Source of the DNA: Pedobacter sp. ok626
GTDB taxonomy: Bacteria; Bacteroidota; Bacteroidia; Sphingobacteriales; Sphingobacteriaceae
Length of the DNA stretch: 64,000 bases
NCBI RefSeq assembly: GCF_900100435.1
Contig: NZ_FNEX01000009.1
Location: forward strand, 1-64,000
Reading direction: 5' to 3'
The position numbers and the translations under genes are program-made. The stretch's first letter is position 1. Every line of letters begins with the position of its first letter. Shown one piece after another: positions 27,162-35,648 of the stretch. The notes beneath the pieces are model-generated. The model did no database searches. It saw only the letters and a program-made list of their open reading frames with translations, and was not told where the DNA came from.

Positions 27162-27689
27162 TTAGAATATTTGATGATGGTACTCCATCACTTTTTCGAA
27201 ACAGATTTTTAGCCATTTCGTATATTTATTTGGATTTGTATTTAGCTCATCTGACAACTCTTTCATTGAGATGTACTGATAATCTGAAGCTTCTTCAAGG
27301 TTTAGAACAGGTAATGTATCACTAATTCCCACATATACATGGTCATATTCATGCTCTATAATTCCAGGCATAATTTCAGTATCGTACAAAAAGCTGAAGA
27401 CTTCAGAAAGATCAGCTTCCATCCCCATCTCTTCCCGCAATCGCCTATTTGCCGCATCTTTGCTGCGTTCACCAGGCCGGGGATGACTACAGCAGGTGTT
27501 TGTCCATTTGCCCCCCGAATGATATTTATCTCCTGCGCGTTTCTGTAATAGCAATTCTCCCTTTTTATTAAAAATAAATATTGAAAATGCGCGATGACGC
27601 CTGCCCTGAATATGCGCCTCCATTTTTTCCATTACGCCTATTTCATTGTCATTTTCATCAACAAGTATCACACTTTCTTCGGCCTTCAT
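27162..27689 (-). CDS. idi: Isopentenyl-diphosphate delta-isomerase, type 1
   Basis: A 175-residue Nudix-fold enzyme. The active-site Cys lies in TNTCCSHPRPGE, the metal-binding Glu in REEMGMEADL, and the second catalytic Glu in EHEYDHVYVG. It interconverts isopentenyl and dimethylallyl diphosphate for isoprenoid, quinone and carotenoid synthesis. It lies between the DUF3037 gene (40-base gap) and fabV (17-base gap), all on the same strand, suggesting a single lipid-related operon. Confidence 0.95.
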   Translation of the reverse strand: MKAEESVILVDENDNEIGVMEKMEAHIQGRRHRAFSIFIFNKKGELLLQKRAGDKYHSGGKWTNTCCSHPRPGERSKDAANRRLREEMGMEADLSEVFSFLYDTEIMPGIIEHEYDHVYVGISDTLPVLNLEEASDYQYISMKELSDELNTNPNKYTKWLKICFEKVMEYHHQIF

Positions 27690-27729
27690 CAGCTATTAAT
27701 CATTTAAACTTATTGCAAAATATAACAAA

Positions 27730-28113
27730 TTAAAGGACCATTTGATTGTATAATTTCAATAAGGTCTCTTTTGCATCGGTGCACAAGCCTGCATGTGCCC
27801 TGGATGTTTGCAAAACTGTACTTCTGGTGGCAGTTAGCCATCTAAACCTAGATGCCATATCTAACTTTCCAATAGTCCCACCTTGTTCAGCACCTTCACA
27901 AATTCGCTCAAAAGCACATAAGTTACCTTCTATTACATCTAAATCCAAATCATTACAGAACATGCCTAATTTTTCGGTATTCAGATTGATCAAAACACCA
28001 AGAAATTTCTCTTTGGAGCAATACACAACAACGCCCACATTCATAAACTCCTCACGCTCTACCCTGGGTACAACGCGGATAACGGCATACTCAAATAAGT
28101 GCTTCTCTTGCAT
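27730..28113 (-). CDS. DUF3037 family protein
   Basis: A 127-residue protein opening with FEYAVIRVVPRVEREEFMNVGVVVYC, a stretch (broken here by its Glu pair) that defines DUF3037. Function is unknown. It overlaps the 3' end of the HipA-like kinase gene by 23 bases, so the two are translated together. In other Bacteroidota the same pairing is seen, to my knowledge, which suggests one functional unit. Whether DUF3037 is a substrate, a regulator or an antitoxin-like partner of the kinase cannot be read from sequence. Confidence 0.85.
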   Translation of the reverse strand: MQEKHLFEYAVIRVVPRVEREEFMNVGVVVYCSKEKFLGVLINLNTEKLGMFCNDLDLDVIEGNLCAFERICEGAEQGGTIGKLDMASRFRWLTATRSTVLQTSRAHAGLCTDAKETLLKLYNQMVL

Positions 28114-28897
28114 CTTGTGCTGCTTTTACAAAAATATTTGAATTGTCTAATCTGGTCTCAAGGAAATGAATGTAAGCTTGTCTATGCTCCTCTGGACTTT
28201 CAAACGAATATTCATCAGTCAACCATTCTTCAGGTATTAATGCGGCTATTGAAGCTATAAGGCTCGGAGTCAGTATGGCACGAAAGGCTTTGTCCACTGC
28301 TTCAAGTTCAGAAGCATAGGGCAATAAAACGTGATCCTTAATCAAAATAAAAGGACGCAAAGCTTGCTCTTTCCAGTTTTGCCAGGAATGATGAAAATAT
28401 AGAGATGCCCCATGATCTATTAACCAGAGCTCTCTATGCCAGATCAACATATTTGTGTTTCTGGCTGTGCGATCCATATTGGTTAGCAAACAGTCAAGCC
28501 ATACAATCTGTGAAGCCAATTTTGCGTCTACTACAGTCACCAATGGATCAAAGGTAATCGCTCCAGAAAGATAATGTAAAGCCAAATTAAGCCCTTCACT
28601 CGCTCTAAGTAGATCCTGTATCTCTTCATCCGGCTCTATCCTTCCAAATGCCTCATCCAGACTGGCAAATACAATTTCCGGTACTTTTAAGCCAAGTGCC
28701 CGGGCAATTTCAGCACCGAATATTTCGGCAATCAGTGCTTTTGCACCTTGTCCTGCACCTCGAAATTTAAGTACATATAAAAATCCATCATCAGCCTCTG
28801 CAATCGCAGGCATAGACCCTCCTTCTCTTAAAGGAGTTACATACCTGGTTACATTAACCGATCGCAATGCCAGCTCAGTATTATTCATAACATGCAT
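28091..28897 (-). CDS. HipA-like kinase domain protein
   Basis: A 268-residue protein with the HipA-type kinase fold. The catalytic loop is LTNMDRTARNTNMLI and the metal-binding Asp lies in LWLIDHGASL. An N-terminal glycine-containing loop (RGAGQGAKALIAE) should bind ATP. It is shorter than HipA toxins and lacks the N-terminal HipA subdomain. No HipB-like HTH gene is adjacent; the partner is the overlapping DUF3037 gene. Starts at 28897 and 28888 are both possible. It may phosphorylate a translation factor or the partner; this is inference. Confidence 0.8.
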   Translation of the reverse strand: MHVMNNTELALRSVNVTRYVTPLREGGSMPAIAEADDGFLYVLKFRGAGQGAKALIAEIFGAEIARALGLKVPEIVFASLDEAFGRIEPDEEIQDLLRASEGLNLALHYLSGAITFDPLVTVVDAKLASQIVWLDCLLTNMDRTARNTNMLIWHRELWLIDHGASLYFHHSWQNWKEQALRPFILIKDHVLLPYASELEAVDKAFRAILTPSLIASIAALIPEEWLTDEYSFESPEEHRQAYIHFLETRLDNSNIFVKAAQDAREALI

Positions 28898-28975
28898 TTA
28901 ATCGTTCTAAAATCAGGCATAAAGATATAGAAAACTGCAACCTCTACTGTAATGAATTTCTTTTATTGCTGCACA

Positions 28976-29000
28976 ATTAATTACATTTAATGTAATTAAT
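28976..29000. promoter_or_regulatory. Perfect 25-base palindrome in a divergent promoter region
   Basis: Arms of 12 bases (attaattacatt and its complement) flank one central T. It lies between the HipA-like start and the DUF488 start, ending 12 bases before the latter ATG. Its shape suits a dimeric repressor; the protein is unknown. Confidence 0.55.
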
Positions 29001-29011
29001 GTTTAATACAG

Positions 29012-29362
29012 ATGATTAAGATTAAAAGAGTTTATGAGCCAATATCAAAGGATGATGGCTTTCGAATTTTGGTTGATCGACTATGGCCCAGAGGATTAAA
29101 GAAAGAGGACGCTCATATCCAGCTTTGGTTGAAAGAAGTTTCTCCTTCCACTGAGCTTCGTAAATGGTTTGATCACCAGCCGCAAAAATGGGAAGTCTTT
29201 AAAAAGAACTATCTGGAGGAATTGGCGACGAATAAGGCTACAAAAGAGCTTTTAAATGTACATGAAACTAAGCCAACGATTACCTTGTTATACGCCGCGC
29301 ACGATCAACAGTATAATCATGCCCTGGTATTGCTTGAATTTTTAAAAAGAGAAATGGATTGA
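29012..29362 (+). CDS. DUF488 (YeaO-like) protein
   Basis: A 116-residue protein with the family signatures ILVDRLWPRGLKKE near the N-terminus, LRKWFDHQPQKWEVFKKNY in the middle and ITLLYAAHD late. DUF488 proteins are small soluble proteins of uncertain role, sometimes linked to stress or heme handling. It is divergent from the HipA-like gene, with a perfect palindrome just ahead of its start. No downstream partner shares the strand closely. Confidence 0.9.
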   Translation: MIKIKRVYEPISKDDGFRILVDRLWPRGLKKEDAHIQLWLKEVSPSTELRKWFDHQPQKWEVFKKNYLEELATNKATKELLNVHETKPTITLLYAAHDQQYNHALVLLEFLKREMD

Positions 29363-29602
29363 CAGATGCTAATCCAGATTTTTTACTTAATGATGCCAGT
29401 AATGTTGTTTGAAACATGATTTTATAAATTAATACGATCAGAAACAAGAGTAGCAATGGGAAATTAAAATGGCATTAAAACTTTAAAAAAATCGTTAGAA
29501 CAATTAAAAAAAATCAAAAAGAGACTAATATCTCAGGAGATCGCCCCGGTATATCAAAAAAGCATATATCTTTACGCTCAAATTTTACAATTAAATTCTT
29601 TT

Positions 29603-30163
29603 ATGGCAAAAGCATCTGAAATTAAAGTAGGAAACATTTTACGTTTTAACGGCGAACTAGTAACAGTTACGGAAATCTTACATCGTACTCCAGGTAAAGG
29701 TGGAGCTTTCTACTTAGGCAAATTTCGTAACATTAAAACAGGGAAAATTGTTGAGGCCCGTTTAGGAACTGACGAGCAGGTTGAAATTTGCCGTGTAGAG
29801 ACGAGTGACTATCAATATTTATATGAAGAAGGTGATTATTTTGTGGTCATGGATAATGTCACTTTTGACCAATTCAATATCCCTAAAGCACTTTTTGGAA
29901 CATCAGCTAAGTTTCTAAAAGAAGGAATGAATGTAATCGTTTCTCTAGAAAGTGAAGAACCGATTATGGCGCAGGCTCCAAACTTTGTAGAATTAGAAAT
30001 TACCTATGCTGAGCCAGCTGTTAAAGGTGATACTTCTTCTGGTGCACTAAAAAGTGTTACAACAGAAAATGGCATTGAATTAAAAGTGCCTTTATTTGTA
30101 AATCAAGGTGATAAGATAAAAGTAGATACGCGTACAGGCGAATACGTCGAACGTGTTAAATAA
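29603..30163 (+). CDS. efp: Elongation factor P
   Basis: A 186-residue protein with the KOW-like N-domain and two OB-type domains. The tip loop reads RTPGKGGAF, placing Lys32 at the P-site position that is modified in other species. The C-terminal part keeps NQGDKIKVDTRTGEYVERV. EF-P rescues ribosomes stalled at polyproline motifs. It stands alone and is followed by a good terminator. No EpmA/EpmB/EarP gene is visible in this window. Confidence 0.97.
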   Translation: MAKASEIKVGNILRFNGELVTVTEILHRTPGKGGAFYLGKFRNIKTGKIVEARLGTDEQVEICRVETSDYQYLYEEGDYFVVMDNVTFDQFNIPKALFGTSAKFLKEGMNVIVSLESEEPIMAQAPNFVELEITYAEPAVKGDTSSGALKSVTTENGIELKVPLFVNQGDKIKVDTRTGEYVERVK

Positions 30164-30181
30164 TTAAATAATTATTTCAAG

Positions 30182-30213
30182 ATGGCTTACAGAAATGCAA
30201 GCCATTTTTTTTG
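30182..30213 (+). terminator. Intrinsic terminator of efp
   Basis: Stem atggctt (30182-30188) with aagccat (30199-30205), followed by a long T run. It lies 19 bases after the efp stop codon. Confidence 0.85.
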
Positions 30214-30217
30214 TCCC

Positions 30218-30595
30218 CTATTTTATCATAGGAAGATACTTTTCACGACTCTCGATAATTACCCAAATATTAATCGCAAACAATGCAAGTGCTATTGGTA
30301 AACCCGATGGGGCCATTGTAGCATGTGTCAAAACTATTCCTATCATCACTGGAAAAATAATTATCGCACCAAGCGCTCTGTACTTGTTGGTTATAAAAAG
30401 TGCACCCCCAACAATTTCGGCAACTGCAATAAGTGGCATCAACCAACCTATAGTCATAAAGGCTGTCATAACTTTAACCATACCCTCCGGCAAATCTTTG
30501 GGCACAGGCATATAATTCAAAAATTTATTCAATCCTGCGTTAATAAACATCAGCCCAAAAAGCAAACTTAGGACAAACAGAATTATCTTCTTCAT
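30218..30595 (-). CDS. DoxX family membrane protein
   Basis: A 125-residue protein with four hydrophobic segments and the DoxX pattern: FGLMFINAGLNKFL at the first helix, then MPLIAVAEIVGGALF and a last helix ending in basic residues. DoxX proteins are small inner membrane proteins linked to redox or thiol metabolism in some bacteria; the role here is unknown. It is convergent with efp and monocistronic. A 70-residue frame overlapping its start has no support. Confidence 0.85.
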   Translation of the reverse strand: MKKIILFVLSLLFGLMFINAGLNKFLNYMPVPKDLPEGMVKVMTAFMTIGWLMPLIAVAEIVGGALFITNKYRALGAIIIFPVMIGIVLTHATMAPSGLPIALALFAINIWVIIESREKYLPMIK

Positions 30596-30822
30596 AGTTT
30601 TTGTAGATTAGACTAGCAATATATGATTTACATAACAATCTTAACTCCGATTGGTTCAAAAAATAACAGGAAACAGGTCTAAAAAACATAGATTTAATCT
30701 CAAATTGTAAAAAACACGTATTTAGCTGCTTAAAAAGGCGTATAAACCTCATTGATCAACAAAATCATAGTTCCTAAATTTATAATCCCTTTTGTAGGTT
30801 ACGAGAAATTAATTACGAAGCT

Positions 30823-30993
30823 ATGAAAACAAAAACGAATGAAGGTAAACGCCACAATTTCCCAAAAACCCGTGTGAACGGTACTCCTAGTTATTATTTT
30901 CATGCGGATGAAGACTTCAAGGAAGATTGGGATTGGGCTAAGGAAAAGACGATCGAATTAAAACCTCTTGCGAGAAAGAAAAAATCAATTTAA
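30823..30993 (+). CDS. Small 56-residue hypothetical protein
   Basis: An ATG at 30823 opens a frame of 56 codons. The product is highly charged, with PSYYFHADEDFKEDWDWAKE in the centre and a basic tail (RKKKSI). I do not recognise a family. It ends 22 bases before the receiver gene on the same strand, so it may be translated with it. The acidic-aromatic centre looks like a real small protein rather than random translation. Confidence 0.5.
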   Translation: MKTKTNEGKRHNFPKTRVNGTPSYYFHADEDFKEDWDWAKEKTIELKPLARKKKSI

Positions 30994-31015
30994 CATGTAA
31001 TTAACATATTTACTT

Positions 31016-31453
31016 ATGAAAAACATGATTAGTGCAAATTTTACTGATATTGGTATCAGCATCGCTCCCCCCTTAAACGCTTCAAAAAAAATTCTCATTA
31101 TTGAAGATGACGAACTTTGTGTAAGGTTACTCGACCAGATCCTTACTCGAGCAGGATACGTCTTTCGAGCTTATCGATATACCGAAAATATTCTTCGATT
31201 GATTGAAAATTTTAAACCGGATCTTGTTTTGTTAGACTATAGTTTACCCATATCAAATGGTGAGATACTTTGTAATCAGATTAAACGATGTGCGCAAACC
31301 AGATCCCTACCGGTGATTATTTGCTCGGCATACAATAATATGTTCCTATCGGTAAGTAAGTATGGTTGCGATTCCTTTATTGGGAAGCCTTTTGAGCCAA
31401 GTTCTTTCATTGAAAAAATTAGAACACAGTTAGTGAAGGCAGAAGTGTACTAA
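31016..31453 (+). CDS. Single-domain response regulator (receiver only)
   Basis: A 145-residue CheY-like receiver. The acidic pair sits in IIEDDELC (Asp31/Asp32), the phosphoacceptor in VLLDYSLP (Asp74) and the conserved Lys in FIGKPFEP. There is no output domain, so it must act by protein contact or as a phosphate relay. A 20-residue N-terminal extension precedes the receiver. It is convergent with the PAS histidine kinase, overlapping by 4 bases; the kinase could be its partner. Confidence 0.88.
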   Translation: MKNMISANFTDIGISIAPPLNASKKILIIEDDELCVRLLDQILTRAGYVFRAYRYTENILRLIENFKPDLVLLDYSLPISNGEILCNQIKRCAQTRSLPVIICSAYNNMFLSVSKYGCDSFIGKPFEPSSFIEKIRTQLVKAEVY

Positions 31454-32931
31454 AGTCCAAGTGCAGGTAAGTCTTTCTCAAATTTAATAGTAATCTGAGT
31501 GCCCGATTTTGAAGTATCAATATCCATATTCCCGCTTAGCAGAAAAACTCTGTTTTTAATAGACCTTACACCAGAGCCCTTTGCTAATGACTCGTCAATT
31601 CCAACTTGAAACCCCTTTCCATTATCTGAAACTCTTATGTTTACCCAGTCAAATGCTGCACAAACAGTAATTTCTGCTTCCGTTGCCTGAGCATGTTTAA
31701 TGCAATTATTTATTAATTCCTGGATCATTCTAAAGATATACAATTGAAGTTCCGGATGGAGTAGGTCAGCTGATGGATCTAAGGTACTCTTGATTTTAAA
31801 TCCTGAAGTACTTAACCGCTGTATCATCTCCTTTATGCCCTTTGTAAAACCAAAGTCTCTGAGCACGGAAGGAGTAAGTTCATAAGACAATTCCCGGGTT
31901 TCGGTAATCGCCTGGGCAAGTAATTGATTGATATTCTGGAATTCTGCATTCAAATTTTGGCTATGTTGGATATTCTGAACATTAAGCCTGATTCCGTAAA
32001 GGATCTGACACACACCATCGTGTAAGGCATTGCTTATTTTATTTCTTTCATTTTCCTGAGCTTTAAAAGTAGCAGCAAGTATCAATCTTTGCTGCTCAGC
32101 ATCTTGCTGTTGCGCTTTCAATTTCAATCTGGTTTTTTTTGTGATATCCATCACAATACCGGCAAAGTAACTGTCAGGTCCAGTGCTGTCAATCTGCTGC
32201 CCTTTAACAGCAACAATTTTGGTTTTACCACGTTTAGTTACGATTCTAAACTCCATTTCAACATCGCCACCGTGTTGGATTGCATTGGACAAGCTTTGTC
32301 GGACTAAATATTGATCATCTGGGTGAATAAATGAGATAAATGAACGGATTGTACCATCAAATTCCCAAGGACTAACATCGAATAAATACAAGCTAAAGTC
32401 ATCCAAAAAAATTTTGTTTGTTGCTATCTTCATGGTCCAGGTACCCGTTCCAGAAGCTTTTAGCGTCAACTCCAGTCTTTTGGTCGTCCCCATCAACTTT
32501 TCTTGACCAATACGACTTTCTGAAATATCTATAACCGTAATATAATACTGAAGTATTCCAGTAAATGTATTCACAATAGCGATTCCCTCCATTCGGGTAT
32601 AAATTTCCAGATTCCCGGCAAGCGAAAGTTTAATCTCACAATTCTGCTTAAGCTCGGTACTTTGCATTTTATGTAAGAACCCATAAAAAAACTCCCACAT
32701 TTCGGGAGCAACAAAACTTTGAAACCGTTTTTCCAAAATGTCTCTTTTAGAAATCCGTAACAGATCGGCCCCGGTTTGATTGGCTTCTTCTACCAGACCA
32801 AGATAGTCAAGAATAAAGTAACCTACTGGTGCTCTGTTGAAAAAAAATGCAAATTTCACTCGCTCTGTTTCTAGCAACTGATAAAAAGCAGGTAGTTCTG
32901 TATCCTTATTGTCGACTTTTTTTTGTGTCAT
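31450..32931 (-). CDS. Cytosolic PAS-domain histidine kinase (NarL-system type)
   Basis: A 493-residue kinase without membrane segments. Two PAS domains (about residues 25-140 and 155-268) precede a HisKA_3 dimerisation domain, with the phosphorylated His in NALHDGVCQIL (His304). A C-terminal ATPase domain carries N- and G-box motifs (NNCIKHAQATEAEI, VSDNGKGFQ). HisKA_3 kinases pair with LuxR/NarL regulators, and one is encoded divergently 204 bases away. The signal is presumably sensed in the cytoplasm. Confidence 0.92.
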   Translation of the reverse strand: MTQKKVDNKDTELPAFYQLLETERVKFAFFFNRAPVGYFILDYLGLVEEANQTGADLLRISKRDILEKRFQSFVAPEMWEFFYGFLHKMQSTELKQNCEIKLSLAGNLEIYTRMEGIAIVNTFTGILQYYITVIDISESRIGQEKLMGTTKRLELTLKASGTGTWTMKIATNKIFLDDFSLYLFDVSPWEFDGTIRSFISFIHPDDQYLVRQSLSNAIQHGGDVEMEFRIVTKRGKTKIVAVKGQQIDSTGPDSYFAGIVMDITKKTRLKLKAQQQDAEQQRLILAATFKAQENERNKISNALHDGVCQILYGIRLNVQNIQHSQNLNAEFQNINQLLAQAITETRELSYELTPSVLRDFGFTKGIKEMIQRLSTSGFKIKSTLDPSADLLHPELQLYIFRMIQELINNCIKHAQATEAEITVCAAFDWVNIRVSDNGKGFQVGIDESLAKGSGVRSIKNRVFLLSGNMDIDTSKSGTQITIKFEKDLPALGL

Positions 32932-33135
32932 TTATTTAATTTTTAAAATAACAGCTACAGCCTTATACGTTCCCAATTTAATTATGAACAAATTTCATCA
33001 ACGATTGTTCTACGCTGGACATCATATATTGAGCAATAAATAATAAATTTAAATCAAACAATAAGCTAAAAGCTTTGTTACCACATCGATAAGGAGTAAT
33101 AGTGTCGACGATCAACTATTTTAATTACAAAAAGT

Positions 33136-33783
33136 ATGATTAGCATTGTATTGGCTGACGATCACCCTATAGTACGCAGTGGATTAAGAAAACTCGTAGA
33201 GCAACCTGAAGATATACTAGTAATCAAAGAATGTGCGAATGGTATGGAAGTTCTCGATTTTGTTAAAACAGGAGAAAAAATCGACATTGTTATTTCCGAC
33301 TTAAATATGCCAGAAATGAACGGCACGGAGCTGACTATAGCCTTGCAAACCATTAATCCAGGTATTAAAGTAATTATACTTTCTATGTATGATGATCTAA
33401 ATCATGTTGCTGCAGTTTTTAACGCAGGGGCAAATGCTTATCTCTTAAAAAGTGCCGATACAGAAGAGCTGGTATTCGCGGTGAAAATGGTGAACAAAAA
33501 CCGTAAATACATGGGCATAGAACTTATTGAAAAACTTATTAAACTACAGATTAATAACCTATACAACAATCAGTTAACAGGGGATTTAGGCCATTACTCA
33601 GAGCGAGAACTACAGGTGCTGCAACTCATAGCTGATGGATTGACTAACAATGAAATCTCCAATAAATTATTCCTGAGCAAGCGTACAATTGAAGGTCATC
33701 GTCAAAGTCTATTGCAAAAGACTACGCAAAACAATACCGCCTCACTTATTCGTTATGCGATAAAAAATAGATTGATCACCTGA
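33136..33783 (+). CDS. NarL/LuxR-type response regulator
   Basis: A 215-residue protein with a receiver domain (acidic pair in LADDHPIV, phosphoacceptor Asp55 in VISDLNMPEM, Lys in LLKSADTEEL) and a C-terminal LuxR helix-turn-helix (SERELQVLQLIADGLTNNE, then KRTIEGHRQSLLQK). It should bind DNA when phosphorylated, most likely by the divergent PAS kinase. No target genes can be named from this sequence. Confidence 0.93.
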   Translation: MISIVLADDHPIVRSGLRKLVEQPEDILVIKECANGMEVLDFVKTGEKIDIVISDLNMPEMNGTELTIALQTINPGIKVIILSMYDDLNHVAAVFNAGANAYLLKSADTEELVFAVKMVNKNRKYMGIELIEKLIKLQINNLYNNQLTGDLGHYSERELQVLQLIADGLTNNEISNKLFLSKRTIEGHRQSLLQKTTQNNTASLIRYAIKNRLIT

Positions 33784-33886
33784 TTGAGCTACTTAAAATA
33801 AAAAAGGGCACGCGTCATGAAAAACACGCACCCTTAACGCTCTCTAAAATATAAACGTAATCGGATACTAAATGGTTTTAAAAATA

Positions 33887-34525
33887 TTATTTATTTTCTT
33901 CAGTAGCTTTAATCATTGCGCCCAAAAAGGTTTCGGGAGCTTGTGCGCCAGAAACAACTAGCTTTTGATCAAAAATAAAGAAGGGTACTCCTGTAATTCC
34001 CAAATCCTGAGCTGTTTTCTCATCATACCTCACCTCATCAGCAAAATCATCGCTTTTCAGCATAACTTCAACTTCCAGTGTGTTTAATCCGCTATCCCTA
34101 CCAATTTGAAGTAAAACCTCATGGTCAGCAATATTCTTACCGTCTGTAAAATGAGCCTTAAACAGATTCTCTTCTACTAAATCTCCAGCACCATTCTCCT
34201 TGGCCATTTGAATAAGACGGTGTGCATCAAAAGAGTTGGCGATCACCGACTGGTCAAAATTAAAAGTTAAACCAACTTCGGCTGCTGTCTGCGCTACATG
34301 CTTATGCGTTTCTACAGCCCAGTCCCTGCTCCTGCCATAACGCTCAGCTAAATAATCGTAGGCACTTTTATCCAATACGGTAGCGGCATTAGGATCCAAC
34401 TCAAAGCTATGCCACTCCACCTCTACTTCATCTTTATGTTCAAACTGAGCCAGGGCCATTTCAAACTTTCTTTTGCCTATGTAACAAAATGGGCATCTTA
34501 CATCCGACCAGATATCTACCTTCAT
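33887..34525 (-). CDS. DsbA family FrnE-like oxidoreductase
   Basis: A 212-residue thioredoxin-fold protein without signal peptide. The active site CPFC lies at the N-terminus (RCPFCYIGKRKFE), as in FrnE and 2-hydroxychromene isomerase-like proteins, and the cis-Pro loop is GITGVPFFIF. It probably works as a cytoplasmic thiol oxidoreductase or isomerase. Its start codon overlaps the galM stop by one base, so it is translated with the mutarotase gene. Confidence 0.88.
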   Translation of the reverse strand: MKVDIWSDVRCPFCYIGKRKFEMALAQFEHKDEVEVEWHSFELDPNAATVLDKSAYDYLAERYGRSRDWAVETHKHVAQTAAEVGLTFNFDQSVIANSFDAHRLIQMAKENGAGDLVEENLFKAHFTDGKNIADHEVLLQIGRDSGLNTLEVEVMLKSDDFADEVRYDEKTAQDLGITGVPFFIFDQKLVVSGAQAPETFLGAMIKATEENK

Positions 34526-35562
34526 TACTTATGTTCTATTTTGTAAATTGTTGTTTGCCTATAGTTTTCCCCAGGCCTTAGAATGGTGCTTGGAAAAGTT
34601 GGAATATTAACTGCATTTGGGTGATGTTGCGTCTCCACACAAAATGCCTCGTAAGGATGATAATCCTTACCATCTTTACCGCCCTTTACCTCTAAATACT
34701 TAGCAGTATAAAAATGAGCAACAGGCTCTGTGGTATACACTGAAAGCTTAAGTCCTCCTGTCTCTTCGGAAGTTTCGGACGCTAAGGTAAGTTCGCCATA
34801 TGGCTTATCTAAAACGTAAGTCTGGTCGTACCCTTCTGTAGGATCCCAATCCCTTCCTATCGCTTTATCACCCAGGAAATCATGCGTAGTGCCCTCTACA
34901 GGAATTAACATCCCAGTAACCACATAATTATCATCCTGCTCCAGATAATAGCTTGCAGGCATTCTATGCAAGTGATTTGCTATAGAACCACCCTGTGGTG
35001 CTAAGTTAAAATAGCCATGATGGGTTAAATTTATAGCTGTAGGTGCATCCGTTGTTGCTTTAAAGTCTAAAATCAACTCATTTTCATCAGTCAACTTAAA
35101 AGTGAGCTGTACGGTTAAATTCCCAGGAAAATTCTCCTCTCCATCAGGGCTAACATATTCTAGGGTAACACTCGGGTCAATGGTCGACAATACTTCCCAC
35201 ATTTTCCGGTCAAAACCGATATCACCTCCATGTAAACAATCTCCGCCTTTGGCTTGTGAAAGCTGATATGTTGCTCCATCAATACTAAATCTTCCGTTCT
35301 TAATCCGGTTAGCATAACGTCCTATTACAGCGCCTAAAAAAGGGTAATTACTTAAATATTCTTCGCTGGTATACTGATCTACATCATCAAAACCTAAAAC
35401 GATGTCCTGCTTATCACCGTTCTTATTGGCAACTATAAACTTGCTTATAATCGCACCATAATTATAGATTTTAACATAGGTACCGTGAATATTGGTCAGT
35501 TCTATCGCCAAGACTTCTTTTTCATCAATAAATTTTCCAGTCTTAATCAGCTTTCTTTCCAT
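34525..35562 (-). CDS. galM: Aldose 1-epimerase (galactose mutarotase)
   Basis: A 345-residue beta-sandwich enzyme. The catalytic His lies in NLTHHGYFNL and the catalytic Glu in FCVETQHHPNAVN; the substrate Arg appears in VIGRYANRI. It converts the beta and alpha anomers of galactose or glucose so that galactokinase receives the alpha form. It is divergent from galK with an 86-base gap, so the two could share control. No signal peptide, hence cytoplasmic. Confidence 0.95.
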   Translation of the reverse strand: MERKLIKTGKFIDEKEVLAIELTNIHGTYVKIYNYGAIISKFIVANKNGDKQDIVLGFDDVDQYTSEEYLSNYPFLGAVIGRYANRIKNGRFSIDGATYQLSQAKGGDCLHGGDIGFDRKMWEVLSTIDPSVTLEYVSPDGEENFPGNLTVQLTFKLTDENELILDFKATTDAPTAINLTHHGYFNLAPQGGSIANHLHRMPASYYLEQDDNYVVTGMLIPVEGTTHDFLGDKAIGRDWDPTEGYDQTYVLDKPYGELTLASETSEETGGLKLSVYTTEPVAHFYTAKYLEVKGGKDGKDYHPYEAFCVETQHHPNAVNIPTFPSTILRPGENYRQTTIYKIEHK

Positions 35563-35648
35563 AAATTGTATATTAGGAGCGTTTGTTATGAACTAACAAT
35601 ACTATCAATACTTTAACTTAAAACCAAAAGCAAACTTAAAATATTACA

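Noticed and set aside
30540..30752. 70-residue minus-strand frame overlapping the DoxX gene start
   Set aside because: No family, poor composition and overlap with a better gene.
33800..33840. Apparent terminator after the NarL-type regulator
   Set aside because: Only the five-base aaggg/ccctt ends pair; the interior cacgcg and cacgca are direct rather than inverted repeats, and no T run follows.
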